Origin: JAAUTG01 sp964458705 | GTDB taxonomy: Bacteria; Bacteroidota; Bacteroidia; Chitinophagales; Saprospiraceae | Assembly (NCBI GenBank): GCA_964458705.1 | Contig: CAYWKD010000010.1 | Location: 1 to 64,000 of the forward strand | Direction: 5' to 3' | Length of the DNA stretch: 64,000 bases | In this document: positions 54,702-63,812 of the stretch, piece after piece | How the letters are laid out: every line of letters starts with the position of its first letter | Position numbering within the stretch: the first letter of the stretch is position 1 | Notes under the pieces: model-generated | What the model was told of the DNA's origin: nothing | What the model saw: only the letters and a program-made list of their open reading frames with translations | Databases searched by the model: none | Position numbers and translations under genes: made by a program

Positions 54702-55667
54702 TTAATTCATTTGATTCTGATGCTGAGGTACAGTTACGACTCCTTTGAAATATTCATAAGTGCGCTTAAGCCCTTCTGATCTCGATACCTGAGGTGTCCA
54801 ATCCAATATTTGCTTAGCTTTAGTAATATCAGGTTGGCGTACCTTAGGATCGTCAACTGGAAGAGGATTATAAGTAACGGTTGCTGCTGGATTATCGACT
54901 AAATCTATGATTTCCTCTGCAAATTCTCTGATGGTAATTTCGTCTGGATTACCAATATTTACTGGTTGATCATAGTCGCTTAATAGCAATCTATAAATTC
55001 CCTCCACCAAATCGTCCACATAGCAGAAAGAGCGCGTTTGAGAACCATCACCAAATACTGTAAGTCCCTCTCCGCGAATTGCCTGAGAGAAGAATGCAGG
55101 CAACACTCGACCATCGTTTACGCGCATTCTAGGCCCATAAGTATTAAAGATTCTCACAATGCGAGTTTCAATGCCATGATAAGTATGATAGCCCATTGTA
55201 ATGGCTTCTAGGAATCGCTTTGCTTCATCATACACCCCACGAGGACCAATTGGGTTTACATTGCCCCAATATTCTTCTTTTTGCGGATGTACTAAGGGAT
55301 CACCATAGACTTCAGAAGTAGAAGCTACCAGTATTCTTGCTCTTTTGGCTTTTGCCACACCTAGCACATTATGTGTCCCCAATGCACCTACCTTCAAAGT
55401 CTGGATAGGCATTTTTAGGTAGTCAATAGGACTAGCGGGAGAAGCAAAGTGTAAAATATAGTCAAGTTCACCAGGTATATGAATGTACTTTGTGATGTCG
55501 TGGTAATAAAATTCAAATTCCTTTAGTGGAAAGAGGTGTTCTATGTTTTTGATATTACCTGTTAAAAGGTTATCCATGCCGATGACATGGTAGCCTTCTT
55601 TAATCATTCGATCGCAAAGGTGCGAACCTAGAAAACCTGCTGCACCTGTAATTAGTACTTTTTTCAT
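54702..55667 (-). CDS. UDP-glucuronate decarboxylase-like NAD-dependent SDR
   Basis: 321 residues. Extended SDR with GAAGFLGSH (8-16), the catalytic Thr/Ser region ASTSEVYG (115-122) and YDEAK (Tyr146, Lys150), plus LRIVRIFNTYGPRM and GDGSQTRSFCYVDDLVEGIYRL. Length and the YWGNVNPIGPRGVYDEAKR segment match UDP-xylose synthase (UXS), which makes UDP-xylose from UDP-glucuronate; a dehydratase role is less likely. Its ATG overlaps the stop of the DegT gene by 4 bp (ATGA), so the two are translationally coupled. Feeds exopolysaccharide synthesis. Confidence 0.88.
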   Translation of the reverse strand: MKKVLITGAAGFLGSHLCDRMIKEGYHVIGMDNLLTGNIKNIEHLFPLKEFEFYYHDITKYIHIPGELDYILHFASPASPIDYLKMPIQTLKVGALGTHNVLGVAKAKRARILVASTSEVYGDPLVHPQKEEYWGNVNPIGPRGVYDEAKRFLEAITMGYHTYHGIETRIVRIFNTYGPRMRVNDGRVLPAFFSQAIRGEGLTVFGDGSQTRSFCYVDDLVEGIYRLLLSDYDQPVNIGNPDEITIREFAEEIIDLVDNPAATVTYNPLPVDDPKVRQPDITKAKQILDWTPQVSRSEGLKRTYEYFKGVVTVPQHQNQMN

Positions 55668-56800
55668 GAGACGTAATTTTTAATATGTTGGATTATAAAT
55701 TGTTGTATGTCTTCCGTTAACGCTGTGTGCATCGGTAGCGATAGCACTTTCGATGCCATTGCTTCGGCTATTGGGAAATTTCCTTTTTTATATTCATTGC
55801 CCTGATAAGCCGCCTGCAAATGTAGAGGAATTGGGTAATAGATTCCCGTTGGAATCCCCACTGATTTTAAATAAGCAGCCAGTCCATCTCTATCTCGCTC
55901 AACTAAAATGGTATATTGATGGAACACATGCGTAGAATAGCGGGCTTTTTTAGGAGTGGTTAGTAGAGGAATAGCCTCTAAATGTGTTGTGTAAAAGTCG
56001 GCTGCTTTTTGCCGAGCTGCGTTGAACTGGTCAAGATGCTTAAGTTTTTCATTAAGTACGGCTGCTTGAATGGAATCAAGCCTCGAATTGATGCCAATTG
56101 CAGTGTGGTGGTATCTCTCAGCAGAACCGTGATTAGCAATAAGCTGTATTTTTTGAGCTAATACTTCATCGTTAGTGAATAATGCTCCGCCATCACCGTA
56201 GCAACCTAAGTTTTTAGATGGAAAAAAGGACGTGCAACCAATATGACCTATTGTACCTAATTTCTTTTGAGTAGCATCGGGGTAGAGATAATCCGCTCCG
56301 ATGGCTTGAGCATTATCCTCGACCACTGCAATATTGTGCTTTTCTGCAATTTTCATAATGGCATCCATATTAGCAGCCTGTCCAAAAAGATGAACTGGGA
56401 TAATTGCCTTTGTTTTTTCTGTAATGGCTTGTTCTATTAGGTATTCGTTAATGACAAAGGTGCAGGGATTAATATCCACGAAAACGAGTTTTAATCCAAG
56501 CAGTGCAATTACTTCGGCAGTGGCTACAAATGTAAATGGCGTAGTAATGACCTCATCGCCAGCTTTCAAATCTAGTGCCATCAGCGCAATTTGCAGAGCG
56601 TCCGTACCGTTTGCACAAGGAACAACATGCTGAGCTTTTAGGTAATTAGCAAGATGTTCAGCAAAATCTTTCACGATTGGACCATTAATAAATTGACAGG
56701 ACTGGAGGACTTCACTAATGGCGGCGTCAATAGCGGTTTGGTGTTCCTGATACTGAGTTTGCAGATCAACCATTGCGATTTTAGGCATATCGAAAGTCAT
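55664..56800 (-). CDS. DegT/DnrJ/EryC1 family sugar aminotransferase
   Basis: 378 residues. PLP-dependent aminotransferase of nucleotide-sugar type: PCANGTDALQIALMAL, TPFTFVATAEVI, VEDNAQAIGADY and the PLP lysine in SFFPSKNLGCYGDGGALF (Lys196). It transfers an amino group to a keto-sugar nucleotide, making an amino sugar for surface glycans. A second start at 56788 is possible. Coupled to the downstream SDR by an ATGA overlap. The upstream keto-sugar maker is not in the operon as seen. Confidence 0.9.
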   Translation of the reverse strand: MTFDMPKIAMVDLQTQYQEHQTAIDAAISEVLQSCQFINGPIVKDFAEHLANYLKAQHVVPCANGTDALQIALMALDLKAGDEVITTPFTFVATAEVIALLGLKLVFVDINPCTFVINEYLIEQAITEKTKAIIPVHLFGQAANMDAIMKIAEKHNIAVVEDNAQAIGADYLYPDATQKKLGTIGHIGCTSFFPSKNLGCYGDGGALFTNDEVLAQKIQLIANHGSAERYHHTAIGINSRLDSIQAAVLNEKLKHLDQFNAARQKAADFYTTHLEAIPLLTTPKKARYSTHVFHQYTILVERDRDGLAAYLKSVGIPTGIYYPIPLHLQAAYQGNEYKKGNFPIAEAMASKVLSLPMHTALTEDIQQFIIQHIKNYVS

Positions 56801-56896
56801 TTATCGCCCAAAGATAAGTAAATCAAGTATTCCCAAAGGGCTAAATTGCTTCATCTTAACGAAAATAATTATTTCTTTGTAGTAAAATTAAAAGCT

Positions 56897-57640
56897 ATGA
56901 AGCCGTTTTGGAAGATTGTGCTGCTGCTAATTATTTTGCCCATATTTACAACTGCCCAACAAAAAGACGACCCCAGTGTGCAAATCCACTTTTCTTATGG
57001 ATTTCAATTGCCATTAGCAGACCTCAAAAGCGACTTTGGCAATAGTGCAGAACTGAATACAGGTGTGGATTATTTAACTTCAAACAACTTCATTTGGGGA
57101 ATAGAAGGCAGTTTTATCTTTGGTAAAAGTGTCAAAATGGACGTACTTGATCCACTCAGAACGGCAGAAGGTTTCATCATTGGTAATGATCGCAATGTTG
57201 CTGCTATTGAACTGCGTCAGCGTGGTTTTTACGCTGGAGGACATTTTGGAAAACTTTTTGCTGTTCATCCTTCTAATCCCAGATCAGGTATTCGGGCAAC
57301 AATAGGGCTTGGGCTTTTGCAACATAAAATTAGAATTCAAGATGATCCACAACGCACTGTACCTCAACTGACGGGCGACTACAAGAAAGGCTATGATCGC
57401 CTCACTAGTGGTTTGGCAATTCGACCATTTATTGGTTATCAACACATTAATCGTGTTAGTGGATTTGATTTTATAGCTGGCATTACACCAATTGTTGGTA
57501 TTACTAAAAATCGGCGAAGCCTTAATTTTGATACTGGCTTAAAGGATAATCAAGAACGTTTGGATGTATTGCTAGGATTCAGACTTGCGTGGACGCTGAG
57601 TATTGCTGTCAATAGGAACTCTAATCAAATCATTTATTGA
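56897..57640 (+). CDS. Outer membrane beta-barrel protein
   Basis: 247 residues from the ATG at 56897, directly before a signal peptide (MKPFWKIVLLLIILPIFTTAQ); the frame continues to 56846 but that part is not needed. Barrel-like strands follow (QIHFSYGFQLPLADL, NNFIWGIEGSFIFG, RGFYAGGHFGKLF, IRATIGLGLLQHKI, FDFIAGITPIVGI, DVLLGFRLAWTLSI). No named family. The waaA start overlaps its stop (TGATG), so the two are coupled, and an envelope role near LPS assembly is plausible. Confidence 0.7.
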   Translation: MKPFWKIVLLLIILPIFTTAQQKDDPSVQIHFSYGFQLPLADLKSDFGNSAELNTGVDYLTSNNFIWGIEGSFIFGKSVKMDVLDPLRTAEGFIIGNDRNVAAIELRQRGFYAGGHFGKLFAVHPSNPRSGIRATIGLGLLQHKIRIQDDPQRTVPQLTGDYKKGYDRLTSGLAIRPFIGYQHINRVSGFDFIAGITPIVGITKNRRSLNFDTGLKDNQERLDVLLGFRLAWTLSIAVNRNSNQIIY

Positions 57641-58881
57641 TGCAATTTGTATATAATACTGCTCTTCGTATTTATGAATTAGGGATTTGGCTAGCTTCTT
57701 TTTTTAATTACAAAGCCAGATTATGGATAAAAGGGCGTCGAGATATTTTTGAGCAATTGGAGCGGAATATCCCTCAGCAACAGTTTGTTGTTTGGGTGCA
57801 CTGCGCTTCTCTAGGCGAGTTTGAGCAAGGGCGTCCTGTCATTGAGGCAATCAAAAAAGAAAAGCCCGAATTATTTGTTTTATTGACCTTTTTTTCTCCT
57901 TCGGGTTATGAAGTTCGGAAGAATTATAATCAAGTAGATTTTGTAGGCTATTTGCCAATGGATACGCCGAATAAAGTCAAAAAGTTTATACAAATTGTGC
58001 AGCCTAATATTGCTCTATTTGTGAAGTATGAATTTTGGAAAAACTATTTACAAATCCTCAATAAAAAAGGAGTTAAGAGTATTTTAATATCTGCCATATT
58101 TCATTCTAAGCAACCGTTTTTTGATAAATTTTATAGCCCCTTTTTTCAGTCTATTTTGCATTGTTTTGACAAAGTGTTTGTTCAGAATACAATGTCTGCC
58201 CAGTTGCTCGAAAAAATTAATATTCAGCACTACGAAATAGTTGGAGATACGCGTATTGACAGGGTAATAAATATTGCAAAATCTGCTGCTTCATTTCCAA
58301 TTATTGAAAAATTTAAAGGAGCGTCGAAACTGCTGATTTGTGGTAGCACTTGGCAGCCCGATGAAGCTATTTTATGTTCTTTCATTCGTCAATCTGAAGA
58401 GGGATGGAAGTTCATTTTTGCGCCACATAATACTACCCCAAACCATATCCAACAAATAGAAAAACAACTTCAAATACCTAGCGTTCGATATTCAACAGCT
58501 AAGTTTAGTAATGATCTAGCTCATTTTAAAGTGTTGATTATTGATACTATTGGCATGCTTTCACAAATTTATCAATACGGTACTTTAGCATACATTGGTG
58601 GAGGTTTTGGTGCAGGTATCCACAATACGCTTGAACCTGCCGCTTTTCATCTACCCATTATCATTGGGCCGAAGTACCAAAAATTTGAAGAAGCAAATCA
58701 GTTAGTGAAGTGCGGTGGTATGTTTGTCATTCAGGATATAGAAAGTTTTGAGGTTGTTTTTGACCACCTTCAAGTTGAATCCTTTTATCAAAATGCCTCT
58801 AAGTCTATTCAGAAATACATCAAACAAAATCAGGGTGCAACGGATAAAGTGATGCAGTTTATTCTACCGCTATTGCCGTAG
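57640..58881 (+). CDS. waaA: 3-deoxy-D-manno-octulosonic acid (Kdo) transferase
   Basis: 413 residues. Adds Kdo to lipid A precursor at the inner membrane. GT30 features: VWVHCASLGEFEQGRPVIEAIKKEKP (N-terminal), FFSPSGYEVRKNY, FVKYEFWKNYLQIL, VGDTRIDRVINIA, LLICGSTWQPDEAIL, FAPHNTTPNHIQQIE, and YIGGGFGAGIHNTLEPAAFHLPIIIGPKYQKFEEA. N-terminal hydrophobic segment for membrane binding. The ATG at 57640 overlaps the stop of the barrel gene; a TTG one codon earlier is possible. It converges on nadC. Confidence 0.94.
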   Translation: MQFVYNTALRIYELGIWLASFFNYKARLWIKGRRDIFEQLERNIPQQQFVVWVHCASLGEFEQGRPVIEAIKKEKPELFVLLTFFSPSGYEVRKNYNQVDFVGYLPMDTPNKVKKFIQIVQPNIALFVKYEFWKNYLQILNKKGVKSILISAIFHSKQPFFDKFYSPFFQSILHCFDKVFVQNTMSAQLLEKINIQHYEIVGDTRIDRVINIAKSAASFPIIEKFKGASKLLICGSTWQPDEAILCSFIRQSEEGWKFIFAPHNTTPNHIQQIEKQLQIPSVRYSTAKFSNDLAHFKVLIIDTIGMLSQIYQYGTLAYIGGGFGAGIHNTLEPAAFHLPIIIGPKYQKFEEANQLVKCGGMFVIQDIESFEVVFDHLQVESFYQNASKSIQKYIKQNQGATDKVMQFILPLLP

Positions 58882-58888
58882 GTATTGT

Positions 58889-59734
58889 TTAAATAATTTT
58901 CATACTCAAATCCAAGCTAGTAGCAGAATGCGTCAAAGAACCAACAGAAACATAGTCGACACCTGTCAGTGCATATTTGCGAACATTATGAATGGTGATG
59001 CCGCCAGATGCTTCCGTCTCAAAGCGTTGCTCTATGATAGAAACTGCTTCTTTTAATAAAGGCACTTCGAAGTTGTCTAGCATAATTCGAGTTACTTTAC
59101 CTACTTCGATTACTTCATAAAGCTCTACTAAATTGGCAACTTCTACGGTTACAGGGAGTGCGATCTCTGTAACTGCTTGATAAGCCTCGACTTGTTCAAT
59201 AGCTTTCTTTATACTTCCGCACGCTTTGATATGGTTATCCTTAATCATAATCCAATCAAAAAGCCCGAAGCGGTAGTTACTACAACCTCCAAGTCTTACT
59301 GCCCATTTTTCAATGAAGCGAATCAAAGGGGTTGTTTTGCGGGTATCTAATATTTGAACAGGTAAATCTTCTACTTCAAACTTAAAGCGATTGCTCAGCG
59401 TAGCGATTCCACTCATTCGCTGCATGGTATTCAGTAATAATCGTTCTGCTATTAGCAAGGCTCTCGTGTTTCCTTCTACTATGAAGGCAGTATCTCCTCT
59501 TGAAACAGCCTCTCCATCGTGCTTAAAGGTCGTCATGTTAGCTGTTTCATCCACTTTTTTTATGATGCGTTCTGCAATTTCTACACCTGCAATCACACCC
59601 GGATCTTTCACTAGAAGATGAGATTTACTTCTTTGTTCAATAGGGATACAGGCTTTTGAAGTATGATCGCCATCTCCAACATCTTCTCTCAGCGCATTTT
59701 CGATAAAACTATCAATCCAAAGATCTTTTTTCAT
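58889..59734 (-). CDS. nadC: Nicotinate-nucleotide diphosphorylase (carboxylating)
   Basis: 281 residues from the ATG at 59734 (MKKDLWIDSFIENALREDVGDGDHTS); the frame runs 13 residues further upstream to 59773. Converts quinolinate and PRPP to nicotinate mononucleotide in NAD synthesis. Conserved: ERLLLNTMQRMSGIATLS, DTRKTTPLIRFIEKWAVRLGGCSNYRFGLFDWIMIKDNH, VEVANLVEL, IMLDNFEV, and EASGGITIHNVRKYA. NadA and NadB are not in the window. Confidence 0.96.
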   Translation of the reverse strand: MKKDLWIDSFIENALREDVGDGDHTSKACIPIEQRSKSHLLVKDPGVIAGVEIAERIIKKVDETANMTTFKHDGEAVSRGDTAFIVEGNTRALLIAERLLLNTMQRMSGIATLSNRFKFEVEDLPVQILDTRKTTPLIRFIEKWAVRLGGCSNYRFGLFDWIMIKDNHIKACGSIKKAIEQVEAYQAVTEIALPVTVEVANLVELYEVIEVGKVTRIMLDNFEVPLLKEAVSIIEQRFETEASGGITIHNVRKYALTGVDYVSVGSLTHSATSLDLSMKII

Positions 59735-60085
59735 TGTTCTAGCAAGCATATTCATTGTTGAATGTGATAACAAAAAAGTAGAAATAAACGACGTAGCAAT
59801 AAATCAGTTGTAACTACTCAAGTATCTATAATACTAGGCGAAAATAAAAAAAAATACAGTAACCACCTGAGTGGGTACGATTATTTTTATAATATAAGTA
59901 TCACTGTTAACATCTTGTTAATCGTTTCGCTATCCTATAAATATAGATTTTATTTGTGAACTAGCATTTTTTATGGCTATCTACATGCTAGGCATTTTTG
60001 TCTATGTTTTCAATTCGTTGATAAACAATCAATTAAAGTCTGACTGCTGTCAGATTTATTCGTATTGAATCTGACGCTTTACTTA
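59735..60085. other. 351-bp divergent intergenic region
   Basis: Between nadC (minus) and the kinase gene (plus). No coding sequence. It contains AT-rich sequence, a short CCAC/GTGG hairpin near 59860, and three TCTGAC motifs immediately before the kinase start, described separately. Confidence 0.45.
60039..60075 (+). promoter_or_regulatory. TCTGAC repeat cluster upstream of the histidine kinase
   Basis: TCTGAC at 60039-60044 and 60070-60075 in direct orientation, 31 bp (about three helical turns) apart, and GTCAGA at 60049-60054 forming a small inverted repeat with the first. It lies just before the ATG at 60086, where an autoregulatory site would be expected. Confidence 0.35.
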
Positions 60086-61366
60086 ATGAGAAATAGTACT
60101 ATTGTAAGAGTAATCCTATTAGGATCGATAGCGATCTTGAGTATTATTGCATCGCAGGCTTACTGGATTGGAAGAACTTGGAATCTGAAAGAACAAGAAT
60201 TTCATGAAAAGGTAAATATTGCTCTCAGAGAAGTAACTGCTGAGTATGGCAAATTAGGCACATTGCCACCTTATAATTTGATTGACCAAGTAGCAAATAA
60301 CTACTATGTTGTTAATGTCAATCAAGCAATCAATGTGCATGACTTAGAGTTGTTTTTGAGAAAACATTTAGAGGCAGTAGGACTGGAAGAAAATTTTCAG
60401 TACGCAGTTTATGATTGTACCTCCAACACTATGGTAGGCTGTGCGCTGATCAATTATAATGCAGATGCTGAAACTGCCAAAATTGCCGAACAGATTGAAC
60501 TTCCAGTACATGATAAGTACACCTATTATTTTGGTATTCGCTTTCCTGACCGCAATAGCCAAATTTTATCCAGTATGATGCCGATGATGATTCCCGCAGG
60601 TATTTTGCTGGTAACTATCATTTTTTTTACTTATTCTATTTTTGTTATTCTGCGTCAAAAAAGACTGTCTGAAATGCAAAAAGATTTTATCAACAATATG
60701 ACGCATGAGTTTAAAACGCCCATATCTACTATAAAAATTTCGGCGGATGTTTTTTTGAACGATCCCAATGTACAAACTAACGAGCGGCTTAGCCGCTATG
60801 CAAGTATTATTAAGGAACAAAATCAGCGTCTGAACAGTCAGGTGGAAAAAGTGCTTCAACTCGCTAAGATTGAAGAAAATCATTTTAAACTAAAAATGGA
60901 ATCACTTGACTTACACAGTACGATAGAGGAATGTTTGAAAGGAGTGAAAATAAAAATTGAAACACTCGGAGGTGTTTTAAGTACTGAATTGATTGCTAAT
61001 CAACCTGTTATTAAAGCAGATCATCTACACTTGACCAATGTGCTACACAACATTTTAGATAATGCGGTCAAATATTGTAAAGAGCAGCCTCATATTACAA
61101 TTCGCACTGTGCAGGGAAAGAATCAACTATTTTTGATTGTTGCAGATCAAGGTATTGGTATTGCTAAAGAGCATCAAGAGCAGGTGTTTCAGAAATTTTA
61201 TAGAGTGCCAACAGGCAATATTCATAATGTAAAAGGATTTGGACTCGGACTTTTTTACATCAAAAATGTTTGCAAAGCACATGGTTGGAAGTTGAGTCTC
61301 AAAAGTGAATTGAACAAAGGCACTTGTATTGAAATAGGTATTCCATTATCAAATAATTATCCATAG
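60086..61366 (+). CDS. Sensor histidine kinase
   Basis: 426 residues from the ATG at 60086; a TTG at 60065 adds 7 residues. Two TM helices (7-27 and about 165-188) frame a periplasmic sensor domain of ~135 residues with no recognised family. HisKA domain with the phosphorylated His207 in NNMTHEFKTPIS, then HATPase_c boxes N (HNILDNAVKYC), G1 (DQGIGIA), F (FQKFYR) and G2 (GFGLGLFYIKN). It passes phosphate to the response regulator whose gene follows by 26 bp. The stimulus is unknown. Confidence 0.94.
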   Translation: MRNSTIVRVILLGSIAILSIIASQAYWIGRTWNLKEQEFHEKVNIALREVTAEYGKLGTLPPYNLIDQVANNYYVVNVNQAINVHDLELFLRKHLEAVGLEENFQYAVYDCTSNTMVGCALINYNADAETAKIAEQIELPVHDKYTYYFGIRFPDRNSQILSSMMPMMIPAGILLVTIIFFTYSIFVILRQKRLSEMQKDFINNMTHEFKTPISTIKISADVFLNDPNVQTNERLSRYASIIKEQNQRLNSQVEKVLQLAKIEENHFKLKMESLDLHSTIEECLKGVKIKIETLGGVLSTELIANQPVIKADHLHLTNVLHNILDNAVKYCKEQPHITIRTVQGKNQLFLIVADQGIGIAKEHQEQVFQKFYRVPTGNIHNVKGFGLGLFYIKNVCKAHGWKLSLKSELNKGTCIEIGIPLSNNYP

Positions 61367-61392
61367 AACGCCAGCATAACGAAATAGAAAAT

Positions 61393-62085
61393 ATGAAAAC
61401 GAAAAGTCACCTTCTTTATGTCGAAGACGATGAGAGTTTAAGTTTTGTAACTAAAGATAACTTAGAGATTACAGGCTATCAAGTTACTCATCTGCCCAAT
61501 GGAAGGGAGGCTTTAGCTGTTATAAAAAAGCAATCGTTTGATCTGTATCTGCTCGATGTCATGCTGCCAGATGTAGATGGATTTACAATTGCCGAGACTA
61601 TTCGAGCAAATGATCCAGAGACGCCCATTCTTTTCTTGACTGCAAAATCACTCAAAGAAGATCGAATTAAAGGACTTAAACTTGGTGGAGACGATTACAT
61701 TACTAAGCCTTTTAGTATAGAGGAATTGTTATTGAAAATTGAAATATTCCTCAAGAGAAGTAAGATAAGCAAACCATTGAAAAATCAAATTTTTACGTTT
61801 GGAGCTTATGAATTAAACTATATCAATCTGGAGCTTTCCATCAATGAGACCATCCGTAGGTTAACACAGCGAGAGGCTGATCTGTTAAAGTATTTTTTAG
61901 AGCACAAAAACCAAGTCATTAAACGTGGCGACATACTTGAAAACATCTGGGGTGAAAATGATTATTTCCTTGGTAGAAGTTTGGATGTATTTGTTTCGAG
62001 GTTGCGGAAATATTTGAAAAACGACGAACGCCTCAAAATTGAAAATGTGCATGGCGTGGGCTTTCAGTTTCGAGTAAAAGAGTAA
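61393..62085 (+). CDS. OmpR/PhoB-family response regulator
   Basis: 230 residues. Receiver domain (1-120) with acidic cluster YVEDD, phospho-acceptor Asp55 (LLDVMLPD) and conserved LTAK and DYITKPFS; then a winged-helix DNA-binding domain (130-228) of OmpR type (LTQREADLLKYFLEHKNQVIKRGDILENIWGENDYFLGRSLDVFVSRLRKYL, VHGVGFQF). It is the partner of the histidine kinase. Similar Bacteroidota pairs resemble RprXY. Its likely targets include its own operon, by the upstream TCTGAC sites. Confidence 0.95.
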   Translation: MKTKSHLLYVEDDESLSFVTKDNLEITGYQVTHLPNGREALAVIKKQSFDLYLLDVMLPDVDGFTIAETIRANDPETPILFLTAKSLKEDRIKGLKLGGDDYITKPFSIEELLLKIEIFLKRSKISKPLKNQIFTFGAYELNYINLELSINETIRRLTQREADLLKYFLEHKNQVIKRGDILENIWGENDYFLGRSLDVFVSRLRKYLKNDERLKIENVHGVGFQFRVKE

Positions 62086-62094
62086 TTCAATAGC

Positions 62095-63699
62095 CTAAAA
62101 ATCATAATATTGATTCATCAATCGAGTTACTAAGCCAATGTGAAAGTAGTGTGTTGTGGATTGAGCAAGTTGGTTAGACGATTCCATTGGTGCGAAATTC
62201 CGATAAGTATAACCTAGCTCTAACCGGAAGTTTGTATTCGGATTAAACAAATAACCCACCTTGAAATCCGATAAGAAAATAGTTGTCTCATTACCTTGTA
62301 AAATGCGATTATCATAGTCCTGCTCTCGGCTATTATAGGATTCAAAAACTTCTGAACCCCAGTTTTCGCCTTCGTTATCTTTACCTTGTACAGCATACAT
62401 CAACTCAAATTCAGCAAACCAACGTTTAGGACTTAGGTAGCGTATTAAGGTTACAGACTCTATGAAATTAGCACCTAGTGGATGCGTTAAGGGTTGATTG
62501 TAATGTCCAAGACTTTGCAAAGCAGTCCGATGGGTGTAAGTGTAAGGTCGGACATAGTTTAACTCAGCTTGCACTGTAAGGTTAGGTACAAAAGTATGGA
62601 ATGATTTGAATCCTAATTGAAAGCTGTATTTATTTGCCCACCAACCTGTGCCACCAAAAAACTCATCCACTTTTAATTCATCTAGCAGAAACTGTCCGTA
62701 GGTGTAGAAATTAGGCGTCCACTGGTATTTGGCATTTAGCCCTATCAGTACATTTCCCCCCGAAGAACCCAAAGCGAACTCTACAGGACGATAGAAGATA
62801 AATGGATTTAAGTAGTTTACATCGTATCCTCTCGTGCCTGTGCTATCTTGATAAACAACGGCTTCGTATAGTCCAAGGGTAAGTTTTGGAGTTGCCTCTA
62901 TGGAAAGATAATGTGCCGTAACATATTTTTTAATAAAAATTCCATTGGAAGTAGTGCTGCGAATATCCTGCATTTGGGTAAATAAATTTGTATATTTTAT
63001 TTTCCAAAATTCTGTCATCATCCTCAGATATGGATAATTGAAGCTATTGTCAGAAAGTAGTAGCGAGCGATAACCATCTCCCCAGAAATGCTTACCCGTT
63101 CCAAATTGCAAATTGATAAATCGGTTCGGCTGAAAAGTAAAATATCCAGTAACTGGAGAGTAGTCTCTAGCTCCCTTGTCACCGAATCTTCTAGCCAATC
63201 CTTGACTTGGAACGACTTTAGTTGATGTGATAAATTGATCTACATACTGAGGAAACTGCGCTTGATTTTCGTACCAATCAGAGTAAAAAATAAATTTTTC
63301 GCCCAATTTTGCCATTGCTTGTAAACCGCGCGTATTTACCCAAAGCAGTTGATCTCTCTGATTGTCCTGCCCTAGTCTTAAATCAAAAAGTGGATTGAAA
63401 ATAAATTCAAAATCTTCCCCTTTTTTATCAATCAAATGCTCGTTGAGTAACTTTCTGCCTAGCCAAGTTTGAGTGAAGTTGTTATCTATCTTCCAATTAG
63501 TAGAATCAGGAATTGAAGTGAAGGGGTTGTAGGGTTGCACTGCACTGTGCGACTCATTTTGAAGATTGTAGTAAAAATAATCTTTCGCTAAACTATTCAG
63601 TGGAAAGGAAATATCATTTTGAGCAATTGTTTTGTTACTTATACCCATTAAAAGCATCAAGGATAAGTAAATACAAAAAAGTGTTTTTCTTATGTTCAT
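62095..63699 (-). CDS. Outer membrane barrel protein related to Wzi/RemB
   Basis: 534 residues. Signal peptide MNIRKTLFCIYLSLMLLMGIS ending in IAQ. Body with long amphipathic strands and the distinctive GTGKHFWGDGYRSLLLSDNSFNYPYLRMMTEFWKIKYTN, a segment resembling Wzi-type capsule proteins and the RemB gliding-motility-associated family. C-terminal YFHIGLVTRLMNQYYDF. It may bind or export surface polysaccharide. The name RemB is not assigned firmly. It lies tail to tail with the response regulator (9-bp gap). Confidence 0.7.
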   Translation of the reverse strand: MNIRKTLFCIYLSLMLLMGISNKTIAQNDISFPLNSLAKDYFYYNLQNESHSAVQPYNPFTSIPDSTNWKIDNNFTQTWLGRKLLNEHLIDKKGEDFEFIFNPLFDLRLGQDNQRDQLLWVNTRGLQAMAKLGEKFIFYSDWYENQAQFPQYVDQFITSTKVVPSQGLARRFGDKGARDYSPVTGYFTFQPNRFINLQFGTGKHFWGDGYRSLLLSDNSFNYPYLRMMTEFWKIKYTNLFTQMQDIRSTTSNGIFIKKYVTAHYLSIEATPKLTLGLYEAVVYQDSTGTRGYDVNYLNPFIFYRPVEFALGSSGGNVLIGLNAKYQWTPNFYTYGQFLLDELKVDEFFGGTGWWANKYSFQLGFKSFHTFVPNLTVQAELNYVRPYTYTHRTALQSLGHYNQPLTHPLGANFIESVTLIRYLSPKRWFAEFELMYAVQGKDNEGENWGSEVFESYNSREQDYDNRILQGNETTIFLSDFKVGYLFNPNTNFRLELGYTYRNFAPMESSNQLAQSTTHYFHIGLVTRLMNQYYDF

Positions 63700-63755
63700 C
63701 GTGCTACAATCTAGGTAATAGTAATGAAGAAATTTCCATTTTTTTCAACTATTAA

Positions 63756-63763
63756 CAAAGGTA
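63756..63763 (-). promoter_or_regulatory. -7 promoter element for the Wzi/RemB-like gene
   Basis: Minus-strand TACCTTTG matches TAnnTTTG, about 57 bases before the ATG at 63699. No -33 TTG seen at normal spacing. Confidence 0.4.
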
Positions 63764-63812
63764 AGTACTTTCCCTAGATTCGTAGCAGACCTTAAGGTAA
63801 AGTTGGTTTTCT

